A stretch of DNA of 8,916 bases from Candidatus Omnitrophota bacterium (GTDB taxonomy: Bacteria; Omnitrophota; Gorgyraeia; Zapsychrales; Zapsychraceae): contig DAOWBD010000028.1 of the NCBI GenBank assembly GCA_030634235.1, positions 1 through 8,916 on the forward strand, given 5' to 3'. The notes beneath the pieces are model-generated. The model did not search any database. It worked only from the letters and a program-made list of their open reading frames with translations, and had not been told where the DNA came from. Both the position numbers and the translations under genes were made by a program. How positions within the stretch are numbered: the first letter of the stretch is position 1; each line of letters begins with the position of its first letter. Below are positions 1 through 6,956 of this stretch, in pieces.

Positions 1-626
1 ATTGGATCCACCACGGGCTTTTGACGATCAACGGACAGAAGATGTCCAAGTCGTTGGGGAACTTTATTACGCTTGATGAGGTGTGGGAAAGATATTCCAG
101 TGATGTTCTAAAACTTTTCTTCCTGCAGTCGCATTATGCGAGTCCTGTCGATTTCTCGTGGGAGAAGATGGATGAAGTGAAAAAGGGATATGAACGCATT
201 GCTATCTTGATGGCCAAGTTGGACGAGATGACTTTAGCGGTGGGGGGCACGGGTTTGGAACGGAGCCTTGCACGACAAACGGAATTTGAGGTGGCGATGG
301 ATGATGATTTTAATACGCCTAAAGCTCTTTCAGCCATATACGATATCGTTAATGAATGTAATAAGCTGATCGATGGCGCGACTGAGGGTAAAGAGCTTGT
401 GTTGCGGGAAGCGATGGATTTTATTGCGGCGGCGGCGGATATTTTTGGAATTAGCTTTCTTAAAGGAGCGGAAGTGTCCGATGAGGAAGAGCAGCTTCTT
501 GTCGAGAGGGTTGAAGCGCGCAAAGCTAAAGATTTTCAGAAGTCAGATGAGTTACGCGATTTGTTAAAAGAAAGAGGAATTGTCGTCGAGGATACCAAGG
601 ACGGGCAGGTTTGGAGGCGCGCATGA
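1..626 (+). CDS. cysS: Cysteinyl-tRNA synthetase, C-terminal part (5' end outside the window)
   Basis: Cytoplasmic class I aminoacyl-tRNA synthetase that charges tRNA-Cys with cysteine. The reading frame is open from the first base (first full codon at position 3, TGG), so the gene is cut by the window edge; about 207 residues are visible. The first visible residues are WIHHGLLTING followed by the KMSKS signature (39-53), the mobile ATP-binding loop of class I synthetases. The DALR-type helical domain follows. The C-terminal end has the CysRS pattern ARKAKDFQKSDELRD, then a VEDTKDGQVWRR tail, which is diagnostic of this enzyme. The HIGH motif and the zinc ligands would lie upstream and cannot be checked. 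The stop codon TGA at 624-626 overlaps the ATG of tmk, which suggests translational coupling. The TTG at 21 is an internal codon and not a start. Identity is secure. Confidence 0.96.
   Translation, partial: WIHHGLLTINGQKMSKSLGNFITLDEVWERYSSDVLKLFFLQSHYASPVDFSWEKMDEVKKGYERIAILMAKLDEMTLAVGGTGLERSLARQTEFEVAMDDDFNTPKALSAIYDIVNECNKLIDGATEGKELVLREAMDFIAAAADIFGISFLKGAEVSDEEEQLLVERVEARKAKDFQKSDELRDLLKERGIVVEDTKDGQVWRRA
613..617 (+). promoter_or_regulatory. Ribosome binding site of tmk
   Basis: GGAGG ends five bases before ATG 623. It lies inside the last codons of cysS and supports ATG 623 over the TTG at 611, which would overlap this site. Confidence 0.75.
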
Positions 627-1246
627 AGGGAACACTGATCACCTTCGAAGGATCGGAAGGCTCCGGCAAGAGCACTCAGATCGAATTGGTTCGCGCGTAT
701 TTAAAGCGGAAGAAAAAGACTGTTTTGTTCGTGCGCGAGCCCGGCGGGGTGAAGATCAGCGAGAAGATCAGGGATGTCCTGCTGGATGTTAAGAATACGA
801 AAATGAGCAGTGAGTGTGAAACCTTACTCTACATGGCCGCTCGCGCGCAATTAGTCGAAGAGGTCATCGCCCCGGTCTTAAAAGCAGGAAAGATCGTTCT
901 TTGCGACCGGTTTCTTGATTCGACGGTTGCTTATCAAGGGTATGGAAACGGTGTTGATGTCAGGGCTATCAAGAGCATAGGCAAGTTCGCGACGCAAACG
1001 ATCAAGCCGGAGATCACGTTTTTTTTCGACATCGACGCTAAAAAGGGATTATCCCGCATTAAAGGAAGAGCGAAGGATCGCATCGAGCGACGCGCGCTTC
1101 GCTATCATAACAGGGTTCGCAAGGGTTATACAGAGATCGCCCGGAAGGAACCGGGACGCGTCAAACTTATTGACGCGAACCAAACCAAAGAAGAAATATT
1201 TGCCGTTGTTGTCAAGCATATCGACCGGCTATTAAAAATACACTAG
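623..1246 (+). CDS. tmk: Thymidylate kinase (dTMP kinase)
   Basis: Phosphorylates dTMP to dTDP with ATP, an essential step in dTTP supply. The protein is 207 residues, normal for the family. The P-loop is at residues 10-18 (GSEGSGKST, Lys16). The REPGG motif follows near residue 40, and the DR signature is Asp95-Arg96, followed by LDSTVAYQGYG. The lid region reads GRAKDRIERR and is rich in arginine, while the P-loop has no arginine, which fits the bacterial (E. coli-like, type II) class. The end, EPGRVKLIDA, is typical. I chose ATG 623 rather than the upstream TTG 611 because it gives the standard MKGTLITFEG start, overlaps the cysS stop as ATGA, and has GGAGG five bases before it. Slight oddities: the usual REPGGT reads REPGGV, and DRY reads DRF. 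It precedes holB, another replication gene, as in many bacteria. Confidence 0.96.
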   Translation: MKGTLITFEGSEGSGKSTQIELVRAYLKRKKKTVLFVREPGGVKISEKIRDVLLDVKNTKMSSECETLLYMAARAQLVEEVIAPVLKAGKIVLCDRFLDSTVAYQGYGNGVDVRAIKSIGKFATQTIKPEITFFFDIDAKKGLSRIKGRAKDRIERRALRYHNRVRKGYTEIARKEPGRVKLIDANQTKEEIFAVVVKHIDRLLKIH

Positions 1247-1254
1247 AAAGCATC

Positions 1255-2220
1255 ATGCAACAAGAACTGCAGTTCGATCACTCCATTCTTAAAAAGTTTG
1301 CGGTCTTAGACAAAAAAAAACGGCTGGCTCACGCCTACTTGTTTATTGGGCCGTCCGGGATCGGGAAAGTCGAGACGGCTGTAGCCGTCGCTAAGCTGAT
1401 GAATTGTCAGGACGGCCCGGAGGGAATGTTTTGTGATACCTGTTCTTCCTGCGTCAAGATCAATACCGGCAACCATCCGGACGTGGTTGTGATTGATAAC
1501 GGAGAAGGTGAATCGATCAAGATCGAACAGATACGAGAGCTTTTGAGCAGGAATAGGCTTCGCGCGTTCATGGCCGATAAAAAGGTCTTTATTATCAAGA
1601 ATATCGAGAACGTAACACCCGACGGTGCTAACGCGTTCTTAAAGACCTTGGAAGAACCGGCGGCGGAGAGTCTTTTGATCCTGACGGCGGCTGCTCCTGA
1701 AACGATCCTGGATACGGTCAAGTCGCGCTGTCATATGGTCCATTTTCCATCGATGTCCGGTCATGACCTGGCCAGGCGGATGAGAGACGATCACGGCATG
1801 GAAGAGGAAAACGCGCATCTGTTTACATATTTTGCGCAAGGGTCTTTGGGGGCGGCAAAGAAGTTAACAGAGATCCGGTTTGTCGAGAAAAAAAACAGAT
1901 TGCTTGATGAATTTATTTTAACCCGCCCGCAAGAGGCGAGCATGAAAAGCTTGTTAGCAAAAAAGGATGAAACAAAGGTTTTCTTAAACGTACTTTTAAG
2001 CTGGATGCGGGATGCTTTATTGACGAAGGCAGGCGTTCGGGATAACCGGTTGATCCACATGGACCGTATAAAAGACCTGAATGAGTTTGCGAAAAAGTAT
2101 ACTTTTGAGGAACTCAAGGCTCTCAATGAATCTGTTGTTAAAATGTGCCGGCTCTTAGCGGATAATTTGAACATCAAGTTGCCGCTATTGATTATAGGAG
2201 AACAACTATGGAGAAGATAG
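1255..2220 (+). CDS. holB: DNA polymerase III delta' subunit (clamp-loader ATPase-like)
   Basis: Delta' is a structural AAA+ subunit of the clamp loader, which places the sliding clamp on DNA. The protein is 321 residues, a usual length. The P-loop-like segment is GPSGIGKVE (residues 32-40, Lys38); the residue after Lys is Val rather than Thr/Ser, so ATP binding may be weak or absent, as is common for delta'. Four cysteines (51, 60, 63, 66) form the zinc module seen in clamp-loader subunits. Next come the sensor/Walker B region (KVFIIKNIE), the NAFLKTLEEP motif and the SRC motif within TVKSRC. The linker to tmk is 8 nt with no strong ribosome binding site. The 3' end overlaps the next gene by 13 bp. 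A run of nine A bases at 1312-1320 encodes part of a Lys stretch and is a spot to check for sequencing error. A DnaX fragment is the alternative, but the degenerate P-loop and size favour HolB. Confidence 0.93.
   Translation: MQQELQFDHSILKKFAVLDKKKRLAHAYLFIGPSGIGKVETAVAVAKLMNCQDGPEGMFCDTCSSCVKINTGNHPDVVVIDNGEGESIKIEQIRELLSRNRLRAFMADKKVFIIKNIENVTPDGANAFLKTLEEPAAESLLILTAAAPETILDTVKSRCHMVHFPSMSGHDLARRMRDDHGMEEENAHLFTYFAQGSLGAAKKLTEIRFVEKKNRLLDEFILTRPQEASMKSLLAKKDETKVFLNVLLSWMRDALLTKAGVRDNRLIHMDRIKDLNEFAKKYTFEELKALNESVVKMCRLLADNLNIKLPLLIIGEQLWRR
2196..2200 (+). promoter_or_regulatory. Ribosome binding site of ricT
   Basis: AGGAG lies inside the 3' end of holB, seven bases before ATG 2208. It fixes this start and the 13-bp overlap between the two genes. 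Confidence 0.8.
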
Positions 2221-3005
2221 TGCAGATACAAGTGGGCGAATACCGCTCCGTATATTTTTATGATCTCAATGAGACCCAGTGTAATCGTGACGATTATGTT
2301 GTTCTTGAGGTGGACCGCGGCTCAGAATTCGGGAAGGTCGTCTCGGATATCAATCTCGATTCTAAAGGAAAGGTGGACCGTCTAAAGGGAAAAGTTTTGC
2401 GCAGGGCGACGGAAGGCGACATGAAGCAGATCGAGAATAACCGGATGAAGGCCAAGGAAGCGTTGAACATTTGCTTGCGGAAGATCAATGAACGCAGGCT
2501 GGATATGCGCATTGTTAAGGCGGAATATACTTTTGACAGTAGCAAGATCATTTTTTCTTTTATTGCCGAAGGGCGCGTGGATTTCCGGAATCTTGTCAAG
2601 GACCTGGCGCGTGTTTTCCGCGTGCGCATCGAACTCAAACAGATCGGGGTGCGCGATAAGGCCAAGATCATCGGAGGCTACGGCGTCTGCGGCCGCGAAT
2701 TATGCTGCTCGTCCTACATGAAGGCGTTCCACCCGCTGTCGATCAAGATGGCCAAGGAACAGGGGCTGCCGCTTAACCCGTCGAGAATCTCGGGCGCGTG
2801 CGGGCGCATCAAATGCTGCATGGCGTATGAATTCGGCATTTACAAGGAACATTCGCGGTCGCTTCCGAGGTTAGGCGAAAGGATCAATACGGTCGACGGT
2901 AAAGGGCGGGTGATTGACGTCAACATTTTAAAACGGCTGGTCAGTATTGATATGGGCGAAGGGAAGATCGTTAAGACGGTGTTCCCAGAAATCTCAGAGA
3001 ACTAG
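2208..3005 (+). CDS. ricT: RicT/YaaT-like PSP1 domain Fe-S protein
   Basis: The protein is 265 residues and belongs to the PSP1/YaaT family. In Bacillus subtilis, RicT joins RicA and RicF in an iron-sulfur-bearing complex that modulates RNase Y processing and affects sporulation, competence and biofilm. Here the core has two C-x4-CC clusters: GVCGRELCC (Cys161, 166, 167) and GACGRIKCC (Cys198, 203, 204). As I recall, these are the same residue numbers as the cluster ligands of B. subtilis RicT, so Fe-S binding is likely kept. The linking stretch SIKMAKEQ-LPLNP-ISG and the following CMAYE are also family hallmarks. It sits directly after holB, as in Firmicutes, but darA (yaaQ) and yaaR, which separate tmk and holB in Bacillus, are absent. 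Partners RicA and RicF are not in this window, so the role in this organism is inferred only. Confidence 0.92.
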   Translation: MEKIVQIQVGEYRSVYFYDLNETQCNRDDYVVLEVDRGSEFGKVVSDINLDSKGKVDRLKGKVLRRATEGDMKQIENNRMKAKEALNICLRKINERRLDMRIVKAEYTFDSSKIIFSFIAEGRVDFRNLVKDLARVFRVRIELKQIGVRDKAKIIGGYGVCGRELCCSSYMKAFHPLSIKMAKEQGLPLNPSRISGACGRIKCCMAYEFGIYKEHSRSLPRLGERINTVDGKGRVIDVNILKRLVSIDMGEGKIVKTVFPEISEN

Positions 3006-3010
3006 ATTTT

Positions 3011-4516
3011 ATGAGCGAAAAGAAATTCTACATCACAACGCCGATTTATTATGTTAATGACAATCCGCATATCGGTCATGCCTATACGACTATTTTAGCG
3101 GATGTGCTCAGCCGCTATCACAGGGTCGAAGGGGACGAGGTATTTTTTCTGACGGGGTTAGACGAGCACGGGCAAAAAGTGCAGCAGGCGGCGGAAGCGC
3201 GCAAGCTTTCGCCTCAAGAGCATTGCGATGACCTTGCCCCGAGATTCATGCAGCTTTGGGAAAAGCTTGAGATCCAAAACGATGATTTTATTCGTACAAC
3301 CCAGCAGCGCCATGTGACGGTTGTTCAGACGGTCCTTCAAAAAGTTTATGATGCGGGGGATGTTTATTCCGACGAGTATGAGGGGTGGTATTCCGTCGCC
3401 GAAGAGCGTTTTATTACGGAGACCGAAAAAGAGTCTGGGGAGTTCCGTGATGTTAAGAAACTCAAGGAACGCAACTGGTTTTTTCGGATGGGGAAATACC
3501 AGCAGCAATTGATCGATTATATCAATGACCATCCTGAGTTTATCCGTCCCGAACATCGGCGCAATGAGGTCTTGGGTTTCCTGCGCCAGCCGTTAGGGGA
3601 CTTATGTATTTCCCGTCCGAAATCAAGAATGGGCTGGGGCATTGAACTTCCCTTTGATAAGGATTATGTAACCTATGTCTGGTTCGATGCGCTTTTAAAT
3701 TACATTACAGGACCGGGATATCTTGCTGATGACAAGAACTTTCAGAAATGGTGGCCGGCATCCGTCCATTTGATCGGCAAGGATATTCTAACGACACATG
3801 CGGTGTATTGGTCGACGATGTTATTTTCTTTAGGGCTTCCGCTGCCGAAAACGATTTTTGCCCACGGCTGGTGGTTAACCGGTGACACGAAGATGAGCAA
3901 GTCTCTCGGGAATATCGTTAACCCTCTGGACCTCATCGATGAATACGGTATTGATTCGGTGCGTTATTATCTGATGAGAGAGATGGTCTTAGGGCAAGAT
4001 GCGAACTTTACGATGGCGTCGTTCGTTAAGCGTTATAACAGCGACTTGGCGAATGATTTCGGCAATCTGTTGAATCGCGTCAGCGGTTTGATCGGAAAGA
4101 ATTTTGATGGATGTGTTCCCGACGCCGGTCAACTGACTCCCGATGAAAATGATATTAAAGATGAAGCTAACCGGCTTGAGGCCAGGGTCAAGGAATTGAT
4201 CGGCGAGTTGCGGCTCAATGAAGCGATCGAAGAAACTCTGCAGCTTGTCCGCCGGGTTAACAAATATCTTGAGCATCAAGCTCCGTGGAAAGTTGCTAAA
4301 ACGGATTTAACCCGTGCTGGAACGATTCTCTACACGGCCACGGAAGCTTTAAGGATCAGCGCGGTCCATCTTTCGCCTGTTATTCCTTTTAAGTCCGGGG
4401 CTGTTTTGGATGTTTTAGGCGCTTCAGGGACGGATCCCCAATGGGGAGGATTAAAGGCGGGCACGAAACTCAAAAGCCACGAGGCCCTTTTCCCGAGGCT
4501 GGAAGTTCCCAAATAA
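3011..4516 (+). CDS. metG: Methionyl-tRNA synthetase, short form without zinc-knuckle cysteines
   Basis: Charges elongator and initiator tRNA-Met. The protein is 501 residues. The Rossmann fold opens with ITTPIYYVND and PHIGHAY (HIGH at 20-23). The KMSKS loop is at 294-298 (TKMSKSLGN). The anticodon-binding domain shows FGNLLNRV and NKYLEHQAPWKVAK, with the conserved Trp. In the connective peptide, EGWYSVAEERFITETE replaces the cysteine-bearing knuckle found in, for example, Thermus MetRS, and no Cys pairs follow, so this is the metal-free subtype also seen in mitochondria and many Proteobacteria. There is no C-terminal EMAP/Trbp111-like tRNA-binding domain, which explains the shorter length. 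ATG 3011 follows ricT by 5 nt with only a weak ribosome binding site. The gene ends in tandem in-frame stops, TAATAA (4514-4519). Confidence 0.97.
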   Translation: MSEKKFYITTPIYYVNDNPHIGHAYTTILADVLSRYHRVEGDEVFFLTGLDEHGQKVQQAAEARKLSPQEHCDDLAPRFMQLWEKLEIQNDDFIRTTQQRHVTVVQTVLQKVYDAGDVYSDEYEGWYSVAEERFITETEKESGEFRDVKKLKERNWFFRMGKYQQQLIDYINDHPEFIRPEHRRNEVLGFLRQPLGDLCISRPKSRMGWGIELPFDKDYVTYVWFDALLNYITGPGYLADDKNFQKWWPASVHLIGKDILTTHAVYWSTMLFSLGLPLPKTIFAHGWWLTGDTKMSKSLGNIVNPLDLIDEYGIDSVRYYLMREMVLGQDANFTMASFVKRYNSDLANDFGNLLNRVSGLIGKNFDGCVPDAGQLTPDENDIKDEANRLEARVKELIGELRLNEAIEETLQLVRRVNKYLEHQAPWKVAKTDLTRAGTILYTATEALRISAVHLSPVIPFKSGAVLDVLGASGTDPQWGGLKAGTKLKSHEALFPRLEVPK

Positions 4517-4517
4517 T

Positions 4518-4524
4518 AAAGGAG
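4518..4524 (+). promoter_or_regulatory. Ribosome binding site deciding the mtnA start
   Basis: AAAGGAG lies in the short gap after metG, with a tight 3-nt spacer to ATG 4528. It argues for this start rather than the in-frame ATG at 4441, which would place 29 unrelated residues inside the metG coding region. Confidence 0.7.
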
Positions 4525-4527
4525 ACT

Positions 4528-5565
4528 ATGTCGATATCAACGATCTCGTGGGTTAATGGAAATGTGAAGATTATTGACCAAACGAAACTCCCTCTTAAAT
4601 TACAGTATATTACCTGCCGCGATGTTAAGACTCTTTGGAAAGCAATTAAAGTCTTAAGTGTCCGCGGGGCTCCGGCATTGGGAGTGTCAGCAGCGTTCGG
4701 CGTGCTTTTAGGGATCAAGACGTTTAAGGGCAACGATCGGAAGCGTTTTGTCGCGCATGTTCTTAAAACGTGCGATTATATTGGGACCTCCCGCCCGACG
4801 GCCGTCAATTTATTCAATGCCCTTGATCAAATGAGGGAGGTTCTTGTTTTTTGTCCGGATGCTTCTGTCGCGGAATTGAAGAAGCGCCTTAAAAGTCAAG
4901 CGTTTGCGATCTATGAAGAGGACCGCAAGGTTTGTCGACGGATGGGAGATTTCGGCGCGAGGTTGATCAAGGCCAACAACAGGATCATGACGGTGTGCAA
5001 TGCCGGCGCTTTAGCGACAGCGGATTACGGAACGGCGCTCGGTGTGATGTACAGCTCGAAAAAGAAGAAAAGGAAGTGTAAAGTTTATGCGTGCGAGACG
5101 CGGCCGCTACTGCAGGGCGCGCGGCTTACGACGTGGGAGCTCTTAAGGGCGAAGATCGACACGACGCTGATCTGTGACAACATGGCGGCGAGTTTGATGG
5201 GGCAGGGAAAGATCGACGCTATTTTTGCAGGAGCCGACCGCATCGCGCGCAATGGCGATACGGCTAATAAGATCGGGACGTACAGCTTAGCGGTTCTCGC
5301 AAGATATCATAAGGTTCCTTTTTATATTGTCGCGCCGCGCTCGACGTTTGACATGGGAATCGAAAGTGGCAAGCAGATCCCGATCGAGCAGCGTTCCAAG
5401 GAAGAAGTGACCTCATTCGGCGGCCGGCCGACGGCACCTAAAAATGTCAAGGTCTACAACCCTGCTTTTGATGTGACCGGCCACAAATTGATCACAGCTA
5501 TTGTTACGGAAGAGGGAATTATCCGCCCACCGTTTAAAGTGAATATCAAAAAGAAATTGCTGTAA
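4528..5565 (+). CDS. mtnA: S-methyl-5-thioribose-1-phosphate isomerase
   Basis: Isomerises the aldose methylthioribose-1-phosphate to methylthioribulose-1-phosphate, a step of methionine salvage from methylthioadenosine. The protein is 345 residues, the usual length, and belongs to the eIF2B-like fold family. Visible motifs are VRGAPALG (Arg46), RPTAVNL, TVCNAGALAT (Cys157), ACETRPLLQGARLT, CDNMAASLM and FAGADRIARNGDTANKIGT (Asp237). Cys157 and Asp237 match the catalytic pair known in the B. subtilis enzyme (Cys160 and Asp240, as I recall) with a constant offset of three. The start at ATG 4528 gives the expected ISWVNGNVKIIDQT N-terminus. No other salvage gene (mtnB, C, D, K or mtnP) is present here, so the enzyme may serve a pathway encoded elsewhere or a shorter methylthioadenosine shunt. 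Archaeal-type ribose-1,5-bisphosphate isomerase is the main alternative; length and motifs favour MtnA. Confidence 0.93.
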   Translation: MSISTISWVNGNVKIIDQTKLPLKLQYITCRDVKTLWKAIKVLSVRGAPALGVSAAFGVLLGIKTFKGNDRKRFVAHVLKTCDYIGTSRPTAVNLFNALDQMREVLVFCPDASVAELKKRLKSQAFAIYEEDRKVCRRMGDFGARLIKANNRIMTVCNAGALATADYGTALGVMYSSKKKKRKCKVYACETRPLLQGARLTTWELLRAKIDTTLICDNMAASLMGQGKIDAIFAGADRIARNGDTANKIGTYSLAVLARYHKVPFYIVAPRSTFDMGIESGKQIPIEQRSKEEVTSFGGRPTAPKNVKVYNPAFDVTGHKLITAIVTEEGIIRPPFKVNIKKKLL

Positions 5566-5566
5566 T

Positions 5567-6493
5567 ATGCCCGTGCATACCGCTCACAAAGTGAAGCTCT
5601 CGGATCTTGGCGAATTCGGCCTGATTGATCTGTTAAAGAAGCAGGCGGGCAGTTCGTTCTCTGGCATAAGGGGGATTGGCGATGATACGGCGGTTGTTCC
5701 GCTGTCTTCAAAGAAGCACATGCTTCTGACGACGGATATGCTTCTCGAAGGTGTTCACTTCACGCTGAAGATGCCGGCGAGGGCGATCGGACATAAGGCG
5801 ATAGCGTCGAGTATTAGTGATATCGCTGCGATGGGAGGGATCCCCAAACATGCGCTGGTTTCTTTAGGCGCGCCGCCTTCATGCCCCTGGACGGTTATAT
5901 CCCAGATCTATCAAGGGATGCAGAGGACGGCAAAGAAGTTTCGCATCGGCATTGTCGGCGGCGATACAGTTAAGAGCAAAAAGATTATTGTCAATGTTGG
6001 CTTGGTTGGAGAAGCAAGAAAAGAGGACGTAATCTATCGCAGCGGCGCTCGTATTGGTGATCAAGTTTTTGTGACGGGACCGCTCGGCCGGTCGTTGTCC
6101 AGCGGTTGGCACTTGCGGTTTGCGCCCCGCGTCAATGAAGCCCAGTATCTCGTTAGAAAGCACAAGCCAACGGCCATGATCGACATCTCCGACGGGCTTG
6201 CCGCCGACCTGGGGCATGTCTTAAGTGAAAGCCGGGTTGGCGCGGTTATCGAAGAAAGATCGATCCCGAGAAGACAAAAGGCGCATTTAAAAGAAGTGCT
6301 TTATGACGGGGAGGATTTCGAATTGCTTTTTACTCTTCCGTCGTCGGCGGCGCAGAAGTTAGAGAAGCAAAATAAAAGTAAATACCGGTTTTATCGTATC
6401 GGTGAGATCGTTCCTAAGAATAAAGGCCTGAGGCTTAAAACATCCGACGGCCGTCTTAAGAAGTTAACGATTAAGGGGTACACTCATTTCTAA
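5567..6493 (+). CDS. thiL: Thiamine-monophosphate kinase
   Basis: Phosphorylates thiamine monophosphate with ATP to thiamine diphosphate, the active cofactor. The protein is 308 residues, slightly short of the usual 310-330, with the PurM/AIR-synthase-like fold. Motifs in order: LGEFGLI (14-20); GIGDDTAV (36-43), with the metal-binding acidic pair Asp39-Asp40; TTDMLLEGVHF (55-65); SISDIAAMGG; VGGDTV (Asp133); ISDGLAADLGH (Asp209); and YDGEDFELLF. All are in place, so it should be active. ATG 5567 starts one base after the mtnA stop and has only a weak ribosome binding site, so translation probably relies on coupling. A GTG two codons later (5573) is a possible alternative start. Together with tsaE and tsaB downstream, it repeats the Bacillus order thiL-tsaE-tsaB. 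Confidence 0.95.
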   Translation: MPVHTAHKVKLSDLGEFGLIDLLKKQAGSSFSGIRGIGDDTAVVPLSSKKHMLLTTDMLLEGVHFTLKMPARAIGHKAIASSISDIAAMGGIPKHALVSLGAPPSCPWTVISQIYQGMQRTAKKFRIGIVGGDTVKSKKIIVNVGLVGEARKEDVIYRSGARIGDQVFVTGPLGRSLSSGWHLRFAPRVNEAQYLVRKHKPTAMIDISDGLAADLGHVLSESRVGAVIEERSIPRRQKAHLKEVLYDGEDFELLFTLPSSAAQKLEKQNKSKYRFYRIGEIVPKNKGLRLKTSDGRLKKLTIKGYTHF

Positions 6494-6497
6494 GAAA

Positions 6498-6956
6498 GTG
6501 AACATAGAGAAGATCCTGTCTAAAGGGCCTGAAGAGACCAGGGCGTTCGGAAAACATTTAGCGAAGGCTCTCAAGAAGGGAGATATTATCTGCCTGTTCG
6601 GGGACTTGGGAAGCGGGAAAACGACCCTGATCAAGGGGATCGCCGAGGGGCTGAACATCGATCCTAAAAAAGTGAACAGCCCCACTTTTGTTTTGATGAA
6701 TATTTATCAAGGGCGGTTGCCGCTGTTCCATTTTGATCTTTACCGGTTAGAGGACCTTTACGGGATCCGTTCTATCGGTTACGATGAATTTCTATACGGC
6801 GACGGGATCTCGGTGATCGAATGGGCCGACCGGCTAGGGGAGTTTTTGCCCGAGGAATACCTGAAGATCGAGATGGAACATAAAAAACTCGATGAACGGG
6901 TAATCCGGTTGTCGGCGAGAAACAGAGATTGTCATTATGAATCTTTTATGCATTGA
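6498..6956 (+). CDS. tsaE: tRNA t6A37 synthesis ATPase TsaE
   Basis: TsaE is a small P-loop ATPase that drives the TsaBD complex when it adds the threonylcarbamoyl group to A37 of ANN-decoding tRNAs. The protein is 152 residues, a typical length. The Walker A motif is GDLGSGKTT (35-43, Lys41). SPTF (61-64) is the family switch segment, FDLYRLED (79-86) is the conserved aromatic/acidic stretch, and VIEWADRLG (106-114) carries the Glu-Trp signature. The start is GTG 6498, four bases after the thiL stop; no ATG or GTG lies between the nearest in-frame stop and this codon, and the N-terminus aligns as expected. No good Shine-Dalgarno is at the right distance (AAGGGG at 6473-6478 is about 19 bases away), so expression probably depends on coupling. 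The 3' end overlaps tsaB by 20 bp. Confidence 0.95.
   Translation: MNIEKILSKGPEETRAFGKHLAKALKKGDIICLFGDLGSGKTTLIKGIAEGLNIDPKKVNSPTFVLMNIYQGRLPLFHFDLYRLEDLYGIRSIGYDEFLYGDGISVIEWADRLGEFLPEEYLKIEMEHKKLDERVIRLSARNRDCHYESFMH

Noticed and set aside
611..622. TTG at 611 as an upstream start for tmk
   Set aside because: It overlaps the Shine-Dalgarno GGAGG and adds four residues before the standard MKGTLITFEG start. ATG 623, overlapping the cysS stop, is the better choice.
1157..1177. Perfect 8-bp inverted repeat CGCGTCAA / TTGACGCG with a 5-nt loop in tmk
   Set aside because: About one such 8-bp repeat is expected by chance in a window of this size; there is no T tract and it lies inside well-conserved codons.
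4441..4527. In-frame upstream ATG extending mtnA by 29 residues
   Set aside because: The extension lies in the metG coding region, does not resemble MtnA, and a ribosome binding site immediately precedes ATG 4528.
6481..6500. Possible small hairpin (CAC..TTTC TAA GAAAGTG) that would cover the tsaE GTG start
   Set aside because: The stem needs a 3-nt bulge and a 3-nt loop and is only seven mostly weak pairs; too weak to call a regulatory element.
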